Positions 46,693-55,631 of a DNA stretch of 64,000 nt are shown here, in pieces. The DNA is taken from positions 3,410,001 through 3,474,000 of the forward strand of contig AP018281.1 in NCBI GenBank assembly GCA_002368355.1, written 5' to 3'. A program made the translations under genes and the position numbers. The notes below the pieces were generated by a model, which worked only from the letters and a program-made list of their open reading frames with translations, did not search any database and had not been told where the DNA came from. Source of the stretch: Chondrocystis sp. NIES-4102. GTDB taxonomy: Bacteria > Cyanobacteriota > Cyanobacteriia > Cyanobacteriales > Xenococcaceae. Position 1 is the first letter of the stretch. Each line of letters begins with the position of its first letter.

Positions 46693-47091
46693 ATGACTAC
46701 TAATACAGAAGCCAAAAATTCCAACCCACTCGTCAAATTAGCACCAAATTATAGAATCCCAATAGTACTACTGATACTTGGTGCAGGTTCTTTATTGGTT
46801 TCGCTGTATTTAGCAGTCCCTATTGCTTTACTAGGTTTATTTTTAACAGTACAAACGGTTTTAATTAGATTAGAATTTACAGACCAAGCCCTTAATGTAC
46901 TACGCTCTGATAAAATAATTCGCAGTTTTCCCTATAGTGAATGGTTAAATTGGGAAATTTTTTGGCAACCTGTTCCTATTTTGTTCTATTTCAAAGAAGT
47001 TAAGAGTATTCATTTTCTACCAATTATTTTTGATCCTAAGACCTTATTAGCTTGTCTCAATGAACATTGTCCTCGCCAAACTAGCAACTGA
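46693..47091 (+). CDS. DUF3119 family membrane protein
   Basis: The 132-residue product has two adjacent hydrophobic segments (IPIVLLILGAGSLLVSLYLA, then ALLGLFLTVQTVLI). The conserved C-terminal stretch IFWQPVPILFYFKEVKSIHF ends the domain, as I remember it for cyanobacterial/chloroplast DUF3119. Function is unknown. It sits 79 bp after the MlaE-type permease and before DUF3086, a neighbourhood I recall from other cyanobacteria. Confidence 0.8.
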   Translation: MTTNTEAKNSNPLVKLAPNYRIPIVLLILGAGSLLVSLYLAVPIALLGLFLTVQTVLIRLEFTDQALNVLRSDKIIRSFPYSEWLNWEIFWQPVPILFYFKEVKSIHFLPIIFDPKTLLACLNEHCPRQTSN

Positions 47092-47234
47092 AGCTTTAAA
47101 CATAGCTTTTTAAATGTATAAGGCAATAAATATTTACGAAGTGCAGCTGCGCCCCGTCCTTCACGGGCGGTGTACTGTTCACCTTTGTGGACTCACCCCT
47201 AACAACTTTTTATTTTATTAATTCTGGCGTTCTC

Positions 47235-48710
47235 ATGAATTCTGAAAACCCATCGATACCCAAATCAGACAAGACAAATTTTGAAACAATTGAGTTTGTA
47301 GACAAACAATCAGAACAAATATCATCAGAATCTAATACGGATGCTTGGTTAGATGAAGAAATTGTTGATGTTACTTCTCAGATAATTACGCAGTCTACCC
47401 CCGAGCAAAAGGCGCAATTAGATTCAGATTTTAACGAGGTATCAGAAGTATCTCACCCTAATTCATTTGTACTTACTCAAGAAGAGGTATCAGAATTATC
47501 TCCCTCAACTCCATCAGCACCCAAACAGATAGATTCTCAAGTTGAAGATTTAATAACCCCAGCCAAGCCTACCCCCGAACCCGAATTTATTGTAGACCGT
47601 TGGTTAGATGAATCAACAACTGATGTAAACTCACCTATGGTCAATGTGGGTCAAGTTATCAATATTAAGAATGAAATTGTACAATTAGAAGAACAAAAAG
47701 CAGCTTTATATCAGGAATTAGAACAGCTTAAAACCCATAAAGAACAGTTTCTGGCACAACAGTTACAATTAGTACAAGAGAATTTAGAAAAACTTTTGCA
47801 AGAAGGAACTAAAGAGTTGCAAGAGCGTAAGATGAGTTTGCAAATTGAAATTGAAAAGCTAGAACGCCGTAAAGAAAGAATTAATCAGGAGATGCGGAGT
47901 AATTTTGCAGGTTCGTCTCAGGAGTTGGCGGTTAGAATACAGGGATTTAAAGATTATTTAGTTGGCAGTTTGCAAGATTTAGCTAGGGCTGCGGAGAAAC
48001 TAGAATTAGCTCGAACTAGCGAAGTTGCTGCACCGAGAAATCGGGAACAAAGGCAAAGAAACAGCGAAAACTCAATTCGGGAGGAACGTAATAGAGAGAT
48101 AAATCGAGCTAGAGATCCACGGGGTAGAGCAAGTAATGTTGCCACAAATTCCCAAACTCAGTTTAGCGAACCAACCTTTGCCGATCAAAGTCGACGTATT
48201 CGCCAGTTATTAGATCAATATCGTAATAATCCTGATTATTATGGCTCTCCTTGGCAGTTAAGACGCACCTTTGAAGCAGTTCATGCTAAAAAAGTACAAG
48301 ATTGGTTTTTTGTCCAAGGTGGACGTGGTGCTGTAGATAGTATGGGGAGTCGTCTACAGAATATTTTAGTAGCTTCGGCGGTAATTTCTATTCTTTATAA
48401 TTTATATGGCGATCGCTGTCGAGTTTTGGTTCTAACTGATACTCCTGAAAATTTAGGGGAATGGCGCAGAGGATTACAGGATTGTTTAGGTATCTCTCGT
48501 AATAATTTTGGTACTAATAGTGGTGTTGTGTTATTTGATGCTCCAGAAATATTAGTACAGCGAGCAGAACGTCTGTTGCAAGATAAATTGTTACCTATAA
48601 TTATTGTTGATGAAACGGAAGAATTACTCAATCTATCGGTCTTAAAATTCCCTCTCTGGCTAGCTTTTGCCTCTAAAGGTAAATCATCCAGTTCTAATTA
48701 TTTGTATTAA
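47235..48710 (+). CDS. DUF3086 domain protein with acidic N-terminus and coiled coil
   Basis: I start at the ATG at 47235 (491 residues); the GTG at 47187 would add 16. Roughly the first 140 residues are polar, acidic and low-complexity with a repeated DxWLDE motif. Residues about 145-240 form a long coiled coil (LEEQKAALYQELEQLKTHKE). The C-terminal half is a globular domain (DYYGSPWQLRRTFEAVHAKK, then LLPIIIVDETEELLNLSVL) that matches my memory of DUF3086. No catalytic motif stands out. It lies between DUF3119 and plsY. Confidence 0.78.
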   Translation: MNSENPSIPKSDKTNFETIEFVDKQSEQISSESNTDAWLDEEIVDVTSQIITQSTPEQKAQLDSDFNEVSEVSHPNSFVLTQEEVSELSPSTPSAPKQIDSQVEDLITPAKPTPEPEFIVDRWLDESTTDVNSPMVNVGQVINIKNEIVQLEEQKAALYQELEQLKTHKEQFLAQQLQLVQENLEKLLQEGTKELQERKMSLQIEIEKLERRKERINQEMRSNFAGSSQELAVRIQGFKDYLVGSLQDLARAAEKLELARTSEVAAPRNREQRQRNSENSIREERNREINRARDPRGRASNVATNSQTQFSEPTFADQSRRIRQLLDQYRNNPDYYGSPWQLRRTFEAVHAKKVQDWFFVQGGRGAVDSMGSRLQNILVASAVISILYNLYGDRCRVLVLTDTPENLGEWRRGLQDCLGISRNNFGTNSGVVLFDAPEILVQRAERLLQDKLLPIIIVDETEELLNLSVLKFPLWLAFASKGKSSSSNYLY

Positions 48711-48796
48711 GAAAATATTAATGGGCTGATCTATTTTTTTTGGGTCAAAAAGCCGTTAAACTTGATGCTACATAATATGAATGTGGGGAAAAATTT

Positions 48797-49435
48797 ATGC
48801 TGCTCAATTTTGCTATTAGTCTATTACTAGTTGTTGTTGCTTATCTATTGGGATCAATTCCTACTGGGTACGCAATAGGACGTTATTTTAAAGGAATTGA
48901 TATTCGAGAACACGGTTCAGGTTCAACTGGAGCAACTAATATTTTAAGAACTGTTGGCAAATCAGCAGCATTGACTGTTTTAACTATCGATTTGCTAAAA
49001 GGGTCTTTGGCACTACTTTTAGTTAATTTGGTAGATTCCCTTGTTCCTGGGGGGTTGTTTTCTGCTAACTGGCATTCCTGGTTAATAATTGCTACGGCTT
49101 TAAGTGCGATTATTGGACATAGTAAATCCATTTGGCTCAATTTTACTGGTGGTAAGTCTGTAGCTACTACCTTGGGCGTATTATTAGTGATTAATCCCAT
49201 AATTGCTTTAATTACATTGGCAACTTTTGGGTTAAGTTTAGCTATTTCTCGCATCGTTTCTTTGAGTTCAATCTGTGGAGCGATCGCCGTCAATATTTTG
49301 ATGGTAGCTTTTAATCAACCTTTGCCCTATGAAATTTTTGCAGCTATTGCAGGCTTATATGTGATTTTACGTCACAAAAGTAATATTCAGCGTTTATTGG
49401 CTGGTATTGAACCAAAAATCGGTCAAGCTTTGTGA
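48797..49435 (+). CDS. plsY: Acyl-phosphate glycerol-3-phosphate acyltransferase
   Basis: This 212-residue membrane enzyme starts phospholipid synthesis by acylating glycerol 3-phosphate with acyl-phosphate. Signature motifs are LLGSIPTGYAIGRYFKGIDI, HGSGSTGATNILRTVGK and NFTGGKSVATTLG. It has about five hydrophobic helices. It is the last of the MlaE-DUF3119-DUF3086-plsY run and is followed by a terminator. Confidence 0.96.
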   Translation: MLLNFAISLLLVVVAYLLGSIPTGYAIGRYFKGIDIREHGSGSTGATNILRTVGKSAALTVLTIDLLKGSLALLLVNLVDSLVPGGLFSANWHSWLIIATALSAIIGHSKSIWLNFTGGKSVATTLGVLLVINPIIALITLATFGLSLAISRIVSLSSICGAIAVNILMVAFNQPLPYEIFAAIAGLYVILRHKSNIQRLLAGIEPKIGQAL

Positions 49436-49596
49436 TTAACTTTGCTAATTTAGTAATATCTCACAAAGAATTACGCTAATAATTTATAACCTTTTTAAAT
49501 AAAAAGTTGATCTCAAACAAGATAAATAAACATTTACCTGATAAAAATTGGGCAACCCCTGTATTTAAAATTTAAACCGACACTAAGTTTAACAAA

Positions 49597-49627
49597 TCCA
49601 GTAAGAGTCATAACCGCTTTTACTGGA
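49597..49627 (+). terminator. Terminator between plsY and the PAP/fibrillin gene
   Basis: TCCAGTAA (49597-49604) pairs with TTACTGGA (49620-49627), followed on the plus strand by ATTTTTAATTT. It sits between two convergent genes, about 160 bp after plsY and 28 bp from the stop of the minus-strand gene. Confidence 0.65.
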
Positions 49628-49655
49628 ATTTTTAATTTAGACCATTAAATACCAA

Positions 49656-50252
49656 TTAAGATAAATAATTCTCCTTTGTTAACACAAAAACATTGCCTTC
49701 ATTACCTCGACCAATGCGCATATCTTGATCTAAATAAGTAACATCCAACCAACCCTGCTGTTCTCCTCGGTCAATTTTAAAATCTACAGGCAGAAATTTC
49801 TTACCCGACTCAATTTGATCAATAAACTTACCTGGGGAATTATAACCCAATATACGCTGTAAGCCTATAATAGAGCGTTCAAAAACTACATTTACACGGC
49901 GTTCTGAAACAGGTTCAAAAGTCGCACAGACACTAACTAACCCTTCTAACATCGGTAAACCCATAATCTCAGCAATATTATATACTTTTGCCGATTCGAC
50001 ACGAATACACTGATAAATCTGTCCAAGCTTAAATAAAGGAACACGATCTAAACCGAGAATACCTTTGCTGGTTGTATATAACAAACGCCAATTACCATTG
50101 AGCAATTCCTTAGCTTCTAAAGGTTGTGGGGTAGGGTTAATATCTTCCAACTTTTGAATAGCAGCAAGAACTCGGACATTATCAATTTCATTAGCCAGCA
50201 AACCGCGATTTTTACCTGCGATCGCTTCTAATAATTGTGCTTTCTTACTCAT
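49656..50252 (-). CDS. PAP/fibrillin family (plastid lipid-associated) protein
   Basis: The 198-residue product has the fibrillin core NGNWRLLYTTSKGILGLDRV and the C-terminal LDVTYLDQDMRIGRGNEGNV. Fibrillins are lipocalin-like lipid-binding proteins associated with thylakoids and plastoglobules, linked to photoprotection. No signal peptide is visible, as expected for the cyanobacterial form. The gene is monocistronic and convergent with plsY. Confidence 0.9.
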   Translation of the reverse strand: MSKKAQLLEAIAGKNRGLLANEIDNVRVLAAIQKLEDINPTPQPLEAKELLNGNWRLLYTTSKGILGLDRVPLFKLGQIYQCIRVESAKVYNIAEIMGLPMLEGLVSVCATFEPVSERRVNVVFERSIIGLQRILGYNSPGKFIDQIESGKKFLPVDFKIDRGEQQGWLDVTYLDQDMRIGRGNEGNVFVLTKENYLS

Positions 50253-50395
50253 AATATGTTTAGTTTAAATTAGTAATTTTAAACCTACTTCTATTAAACT
50301 ATTTTAGAAGCTTGCTAAAGTAAAAAAAAAACGATCGCTTAATTTCTAGTCCGCGATCGCTTATTGGGAAAAATCATAGATAATCAAGACTTTAA

Positions 50396-51124
50396 CTATG
50401 AACTTCCTTCTGGAGTTTCACCTATGGCTTTAGAAACCTCTACCCCTGATTGTTCTAAAATAACTACTGGAGTGGGGGAAGAATTTTTATCTATACTCTT
50501 AACTAATACTTGACCATTAGCTATACGCTCTCCTATATTGACATAACGACTAGTCTCGTCTGGTGCTTGAACAATCAATTGAGTGATTCCGTTGGCTTCA
50601 TATAAACCAGAGACAATCACATTTTGCGCCAGTGTCGGTTCAAATACTTCTACTGGTGTAGGCTCTGAAATTGATTCTGAAGATTCTGGAAAACTAGGTA
50701 CTTGTTCAACAGGGCGATCGCTCTTGCTTACCGCAGCGTTATTATTGGTAACAGTGTTGGTAACAGGTTTAGGATCAGTTGGCTTTACTTCGTCTTTTTG
50801 CTCAATTGTAATCTGTGGGGTTAAAGGAACGACAGAAAAAGGATCAGGTCTACCACGAACAACAGTTCTTACTCTAACATCAGGGTTAGTTGGAGGAATT
50901 AAAGTGGCAACTTTTTGTACGGGTTCTTTTTTCTTTTGGGTACTTGCATTAGATAATTGTCCTGTTTGGGTCGGATTAGTTTGATTTATTGGAGTATCTA
51001 TTTTTACAGGAGTTGGTTTGACAGCAACTTGATCAAAATCTTTCTTGCGTTCAGCCAAAAACGAGCAACCTGTAGTTAAGGATGCTAACGCCCCAGTTAA
51101 TATCAACAATACAATTTTATTCAT
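50396..51124 (-). CDS. Lipoprotein with PilP-like C-terminal domain
   Basis: The 242-residue product opens with a lipoprotein signal peptide (LLILTGALASLTTGC; predicted lipidation at the Cys of LTTGC, about residue 20). A long proline/threonine-rich linker contains RGRPDPFSVVPL. A small beta-rich domain (about 165-240) follows, with VSGLYEANGITQLIVQAPDE, YVNIGERIANGQVLVKSID and VVILEQSGVEV. The R-x-DPF motif followed by such a beta-sandwich is the plan of PilP, the inner-membrane lipoprotein of type IV pili. The link is by pattern only. It lies directly downstream of sigF, 111 bp away and on the same strand. Confidence 0.6.
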   Translation of the reverse strand: MNKIVLLILTGALASLTTGCSFLAERKKDFDQVAVKPTPVKIDTPINQTNPTQTGQLSNASTQKKKEPVQKVATLIPPTNPDVRVRTVVRGRPDPFSVVPLTPQITIEQKDEVKPTDPKPVTNTVTNNNAAVSKSDRPVEQVPSFPESSESISEPTPVEVFEPTLAQNVIVSGLYEANGITQLIVQAPDETSRYVNIGERIANGQVLVKSIDKNSSPTPVVILEQSGVEVSKAIGETPEGSS

Positions 51125-51235
51125 AATAATTATTCAAGGATCGATCAATAAAGATTACCTCGTTAATACGTAACCGCACAATTCAAACTCCAACATAACA
51201 GTAGATTTTCAGATCAGCTAGTTAGATATAAGAAA

Positions 51236-52012
51236 CTAGAGGTTTTCTTGTCCCATTGATTTTTTCAATAAATTTAAACCTTTTTTCATTTGACGGGAAA
51301 CAGTTACTACACTAATACCTAATACTTGAGCGGTTTCCTTTTGGGTTAAATCATGTAGAAAAACAAACTCTAAAACATTTCTTGTACGATCTTCTAACTG
51401 ATCTAAAGCTTGTTGTAGGCGCACTTTATCTTCATAAGCCAATTGAAAGCTACGATGTTTAGGATCGGCTACTAAATCACATAAACTAGTTTGATTTTCA
51501 AGCTCATTATTGACAGAAACATCTAAGCTTAAAGGTTTACGATTTTGATAAGCGAGTTTAATATCTTGCCATTCTTTTAAAGGTATTTCTAAATATTGGG
51601 CAATTTCATTATTAGTTGGTTGACGGTGATATTCTTCTCTAAAATTATGAACAAAAGCAATTGATTGTTGTCTTAACTCTAACCAACGTCTGGGAATTCT
51701 GAGGGTACAACTTTTATCCCTTAGATAATGTTGAATTTCGCCCCGAATATAAGGAATAGCAAAAGAACTAAAAGCATTACCTTTTTCAAGATCAAAACGT
51801 TCAATAGCTCTAATTAATCCAATTGACCCGACCTGTAGTAAGTCTTCATAGCTTTCATTACATTGGTGCATCCAGTGATAAGCTTCTTTTTTTACCAAGC
51901 CAAAGTTCAATTCCATTATCTGATTACGAACATCAGTTGTTTGCCTTTGTTGATATTGCTGAAATAGATTCAGACTGTCTATTTTAATATTTTTATTAGC
52001 GCAAGCTGTCAT
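51236..52012 (-). CDS. sigF: Group 3 RNA polymerase sigma factor, SigF type
   Basis: The 258-residue sigma factor lacks region 1. Region 2 contains ESYEDLLQVGSIGLIRAIER and AFSSFAIPYIRGEIQHYLRD. Region 3 contains RIPRRWLELRQQ. Region 4 ends with VFLHDLTQKETAQVLGISVV and TVSRQMKKGL, the helix-turn-helix for the -35 element. This is the SigF/SigB-like flagellar/stress group. In Synechocystis SigF controls pilus and motility genes, which suits the PilP-like lipoprotein beside it. No anti-sigma factor is adjacent. Confidence 0.92.
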   Translation of the reverse strand: MTACANKNIKIDSLNLFQQYQQRQTTDVRNQIMELNFGLVKKEAYHWMHQCNESYEDLLQVGSIGLIRAIERFDLEKGNAFSSFAIPYIRGEIQHYLRDKSCTLRIPRRWLELRQQSIAFVHNFREEYHRQPTNNEIAQYLEIPLKEWQDIKLAYQNRKPLSLDVSVNNELENQTSLCDLVADPKHRSFQLAYEDKVRLQQALDQLEDRTRNVLEFVFLHDLTQKETAQVLGISVVTVSRQMKKGLNLLKKSMGQENL

Positions 52013-52541
52013 TAAACCAAATTCCTAGAATTACTGGATAAAGAGCAATAAATAATTTACAAACAAATAAATAGTTGAATTTAAATCAATTTGTTTCTGG
52101 GATATTTTCAGCTTATTCTTAACTCTCTATTGAAACAACAGCATTTCTACGAGCTTTGTTTTATCAAGTTTAATGTTCGACGCTAATTCTACTTAATAAT
52201 TTATTAATATTGTGTATATTTACCGAAAACTAAGTATTTTTTCGCTAATTAAAAGAGGCTCAAATTGAATGGAAATATATCTAAATATTTTGTTTATTGT
52301 TAATCACTTAGAAAGTCAAATAAATATATTTAAGCCATTTTCAATAATTAAATTAAAGGCAAGAATTAAATTGAGATTGTGCCTCAGATACTACTGTAAA
52401 CGATGTTAACTAATGAATTTAAGTAGTTGTTTTATATAAATAAATTGGTAATTTTCAGCACAAAAAATGGGGCTAAATGCCCCAAATTTATTATTTACTT
52501 CTTTACTAAAAAAATCATTGCTATATTAAGTAGCAAAACAA
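52013..52541. other. Intergenic region between sigF and psbO
   Basis: About 530 AT-rich bases. The right end holds the psbO terminator; the left end should contain the sigF promoter. The remaining sequence shows no gene, tRNA or repeat. Confidence 0.5.
52462..52486 (-). terminator. Rho-independent terminator of psbO
   Basis: On the minus strand TGGGGC-ATTTA-GCCCCA forms a perfect hairpin (52468-52484) followed by six T residues (52462-52467). It lies about 60 bp after the psbO stop and is the clearest terminator in the window. Confidence 0.9.
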
Positions 52542-53381
52542 TTAGGCATTAGATGATATGCGAGCGTAGAAAATACCACGAACTTTAACTTCTTCAGGTT
52601 CTTCTGCACCTAAGTCAGTAGCCGAAGGTTGCTCACTTTCAAACACACCAGCAATTTCTCCAGTGTCGCCATCAATTCTAGTGATATTAAGAGACATTTT
52701 ACCTTTGCGGGAAACAAATTCTTTAACATTAGCCTTAGAAAATCTGCTATCATCTGCACGTCCAGGTAAGGCTACAGCATTATCATAACCACTAGCAAGA
52801 CTACGCCCTTTAGGATCTAGAAAAACTTGTCCACGATAGGAAGGAACTTCAAATTCACCTTTAAAATCAGTAGAAGTATTAATTGAATCTGTACTAAATT
52901 TAGTAGAAGCAATTAATTTTTTCATAGTGAAGAGGAATGGAACTTCTTTACCACCTGGTAATAAAACAGTAGTTGGCTGAAAGTCAATGCCATCTATTTC
53001 AGTAAAAGTAAGAGTGCCATCGTCATTAGCATCGATTTTACCTTGAATCTGATCAAGACTGGAAGTATATCTAGTTAATAACTTGCCTTGAACAAATTGA
53101 GCTTTCTGACGTTTATTAACTCCTTCTTCTTTAACAAAATATTCTCTAGGCTCTAGACATAAATCTTTTATACTATAGCTCTGACCTGCTTTAACTGGAA
53201 TACTACCACGACTACTATCAGGAATTTCTAAGCAAGTGTTGGCAATTCCAGTATTGACAATATCGTCGTAAGTCAATTCATTTCTACTAACATTAGTAGA
53301 ACTACTACAGGCGGTTAGTACTCCTAAGCATAGTGCTAATAAACTAGCAATAATTGTACGGTATCTCATGGTCAACTTCAT
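52542..53381 (-). CDS. psbO: Photosystem II manganese-stabilizing protein PsbO
   Basis: The 279-residue product (possibly from Met5 at 53369, since PsbO usually starts MRYR) is the 33-kDa extrinsic subunit that stabilises the oxygen-evolving cluster. Hallmarks are LTYDDIVNTGIANTCLEI, the second cysteine in SIKDLCLEPREYFVKEE, DGIDFQPTTVLLPGG, FEVPSYRG and GEIAGVFESEQPSATDLG. The signal peptide ends LGVLTACSSS, which reads as a lipobox rather than an AxA site. The segment DANDDGTLTFTE matches the EF-hand loop spacing. The gene is monocistronic with a strong terminator. Confidence 0.97.
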   Translation of the reverse strand: MKLTMRYRTIIASLLALCLGVLTACSSSTNVSRNELTYDDIVNTGIANTCLEIPDSSRGSIPVKAGQSYSIKDLCLEPREYFVKEEGVNKRQKAQFVQGKLLTRYTSSLDQIQGKIDANDDGTLTFTEIDGIDFQPTTVLLPGGKEVPFLFTMKKLIASTKFSTDSINTSTDFKGEFEVPSYRGQVFLDPKGRSLASGYDNAVALPGRADDSRFSKANVKEFVSRKGKMSLNITRIDGDTGEIAGVFESEQPSATDLGAEEPEEVKVRGIFYARISSNA

Positions 53382-53630
53382 TTTCTCAATTTTAAATTTA
53401 ACATCGAGCGCGAAAGATGTTGAAAATAGGCTCTTCTTATGAATTAAGCCATTTTTATAGATGCTATATACTCTACCAAATAAGGACGAACAATAATTAG
53501 ATCACGCAAAAATATCATAGGTAAAAACTATCTAGTTGACTATTTTGCAGACAGGTAGGGATAAATCGGTTTAAGATCGGGGTAAATTTTGGATAAAGTA
53601 GACAAAGTTTATTTTTACTGTATTCGGCAC

Positions 53631-53951
53631 ATGACTCAAGAGCAAGATATTAATATTGATTCAACTAGGGTATTGGAAGACACAGCCAGAGATCTTTGTG
53701 CCTTGGCAGAGAAACATCGAAACGATAGCCTGTTTTTATTATCTTTATTACGGGAATTAGAAGAAATCCATCGTCAAATTAGAATAGATTTTTTTGAGGC
53801 AGCTTTACCTAAGACTCGTAATGATTTATATCTATTTGTCAGAAATATAGAAGAAAAAGGTGGTTGGCCGTATATTGAGCGAATGAGACTCAAAGATTTA
53901 TTACAATATTTGGAATTGCAGAGAGAAACTAAATCGGAAGATACTATGTAA
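53631..53951 (+). CDS. Small conserved-looking protein of unknown function
   Basis: I start at the ATG at 53631 (106 residues); an upstream in-frame TTG at 53589 would add 14. The product is helical and charged (DTARDLCALAEKHRNDSLFL, LLRELEEIHRQIRIDFFEAA). It has no signal peptide or membrane segment. I do not recognise a family. It lies 78 bp before the phosphohexomutase gene, in the same direction, and may be co-transcribed. Confidence 0.6.
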   Translation: MTQEQDINIDSTRVLEDTARDLCALAEKHRNDSLFLLSLLRELEEIHRQIRIDFFEAALPKTRNDLYLFVRNIEEKGGWPYIERMRLKDLLQYLELQRETKSEDTM

Positions 53952-54028
53952 TTTTTTGCAGGTTTCCAAAGCCAGGAGAAACAGTTAATCTAAAGTATGT
54001 TAATTGAAATTGTCTAATTCTTGGTTAT

Positions 54029-55468
54029 ATGACTTTTACTGTTAATCCCATCAAGTTTGGTACAGATGGTTGGCGCGGAGTGATCGCTGCTGACTTCACT
54101 TTTGAGCGAGTAGCTATGCTAGCTCCCTTAGCAGCTAAAGTTTTAGCAGATAATTATGGTGGGAATGGGGGTAATCAGACAGTGGTTGTAGGTTACGATC
54201 GCCGTTTTATGGCAGAGGATTTTGCCCTCGTTGCAGCCGAAGCTCTACAAGTGGCAGGATTTGACGTATTATTATCCGACGGTTATGCTCCTACTCCTGC
54301 TTTTAGTTGGGCAGCTAAAGCTTATAATGCTCTTGGGGCAATTGTGATGACAGCATCCCATAACCCTGCTGCTTATTTGGGTTTAAAGGTAAAAAGTGCG
54401 TTTGGTGGTTCTGTACCCCCAGAAATTACCGAGCAAATTGAAGCAATTATTGGTCAGACTTTGCCGATCGCTCCTCAACCTGGAAAAATTACTAAATTTG
54501 ACCCTTGGGTAAGTTATTGTCAAGGATTACAACAGAAAGTTAATATCACCGAGATTAAAGAGGCGATCGCTTCTGGTAAAGTTAAAGTTTATGTCGATGT
54601 GATGCACGGTGCAGCAGCAACAGGGTTAGAACGTCTTTTGGGTTGTCCTGTGGCAGAAATTAATAGCGATCGCGATCCTCTTTTTGGTGGTGGCGCACCC
54701 GAACCTTTACCGAAATATCTACCTGATTTTTTTCGCGCGATTAAAGAAGGTGCAAAGCAATATCCTGATAGTCTCCGCGTTGGTTTAGTATTTGATGGCG
54801 ATAGCGATCGCATTGCTGGGGCTGATGGTGAAGGTAATTTTTTAAGTTCTCAAGTCTTAATCCCAATTTTGATGGAACATTTGATCGAAAGAAAGGGTTT
54901 TGAGGGGGAAATTGTGAAAACTGTTAGTGGATCTGATTTGATACCCCGTTTGGCTGCATCCTATGGACGTTCTGTTTATGAAACTCCTATCGGATATAAG
55001 TATATTGGAGACAGAATGTTACAAGCCCAAGTGATGATCGGTGGCGAGGAATCTGGAGGTATTGGTTATGGTACACATATACCAGAACGCGATGCTTTAC
55101 TCTCGGCTTTATATATTTTAGAGGCGGTTGTGGAATCGGGAGAAGATTTAGGATCAATATATGCCCGACTACAGAAAAAAACTGATTTTACGGCAGTGTA
55201 TGATCGTATTGATTTGCCATTAGCAAGTATGGATGTGCGATCTAAGTTATTGGATCGATTGCAAACTCAAACCCCCCAAACAGTTGCAGGTATGAAGGTG
55301 ATCGACTGTCTGGATGTAGATGGGTATAAATTTAGAATGGATGAAAATACTTGGCTATTGATTCGTTTTAGTGGCACAGAGCCTGTATTACGTCTTTATT
55401 GTCAAGCTCAGAATATGACGGTAGTACGCCAGGTTTTAGAATGGGCAAGGGATTGGGCTAATTCTTAA
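54029..55468 (+). CDS. Phosphoglucomutase/phosphomannomutase family protein
   Basis: The 479-residue product has the four-domain alpha-D-phosphohexomutase plan. FGTDGWRGVIAADFT starts domain 1, AIVMTASHNPAAYLG carries the phosphoserine, VFDGDSDRIAGADGEG binds the metal, GGEESGGIGYG is the sugar-specificity loop, and IRFSGTEPVLRLY is the phosphate-binding loop. It interconverts hexose 1- and 6-phosphates, feeding nucleotide-sugar synthesis such as that needed for the glycan region. Substrate (glucose or mannose) cannot be fixed by motifs. It is shorter than the 560-residue classical Pgm. Confidence 0.92.
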   Translation: MTFTVNPIKFGTDGWRGVIAADFTFERVAMLAPLAAKVLADNYGGNGGNQTVVVGYDRRFMAEDFALVAAEALQVAGFDVLLSDGYAPTPAFSWAAKAYNALGAIVMTASHNPAAYLGLKVKSAFGGSVPPEITEQIEAIIGQTLPIAPQPGKITKFDPWVSYCQGLQQKVNITEIKEAIASGKVKVYVDVMHGAAATGLERLLGCPVAEINSDRDPLFGGGAPEPLPKYLPDFFRAIKEGAKQYPDSLRVGLVFDGDSDRIAGADGEGNFLSSQVLIPILMEHLIERKGFEGEIVKTVSGSDLIPRLAASYGRSVYETPIGYKYIGDRMLQAQVMIGGEESGGIGYGTHIPERDALLSALYILEAVVESGEDLGSIYARLQKKTDFTAVYDRIDLPLASMDVRSKLLDRLQTQTPQTVAGMKVIDCLDVDGYKFRMDENTWLLIRFSGTEPVLRLYCQAQNMTVVRQVLEWARDWANS

Positions 55469-55520
55469 TTGGTAAGCAGTTATTTAAGTAGCAAGTTTGT
55501 TTTAGGTAGTGGGGGTTTGG

Positions 55521-55620
55521 GTAGTAGGTAGTAGGTAGTAGGTAGTAGGTAGTGGGGGTAGTCAAACAAGGATAAGATCAAGCAAATAGGTAGGAGTCAG
55601 GAGTCAGGAGTCAATCATCA
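55521..55620. repeat. Two tandem heptamer arrays
   Basis: Between the phosphohexomutase and rdgB lie about five copies of GTAGGTA (about 55521-55555) and, slightly further on, about three copies of GGAGTCA (about 55592-55612). The same GAGTCAG unit, on the other strand, forms a longer array at 59690-59773. Confidence 0.8.
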
Positions 55621-55631
55621 GTAACTAATCA

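Noticed and set aside
50583-50984. Long open frame antisense to the lipoprotein gene
   Set aside because: Its composition (Thr, Ser, Val, Gly runs) mirrors the low-complexity linker on the other strand, and the opposite frame has a signal peptide and lipobox.
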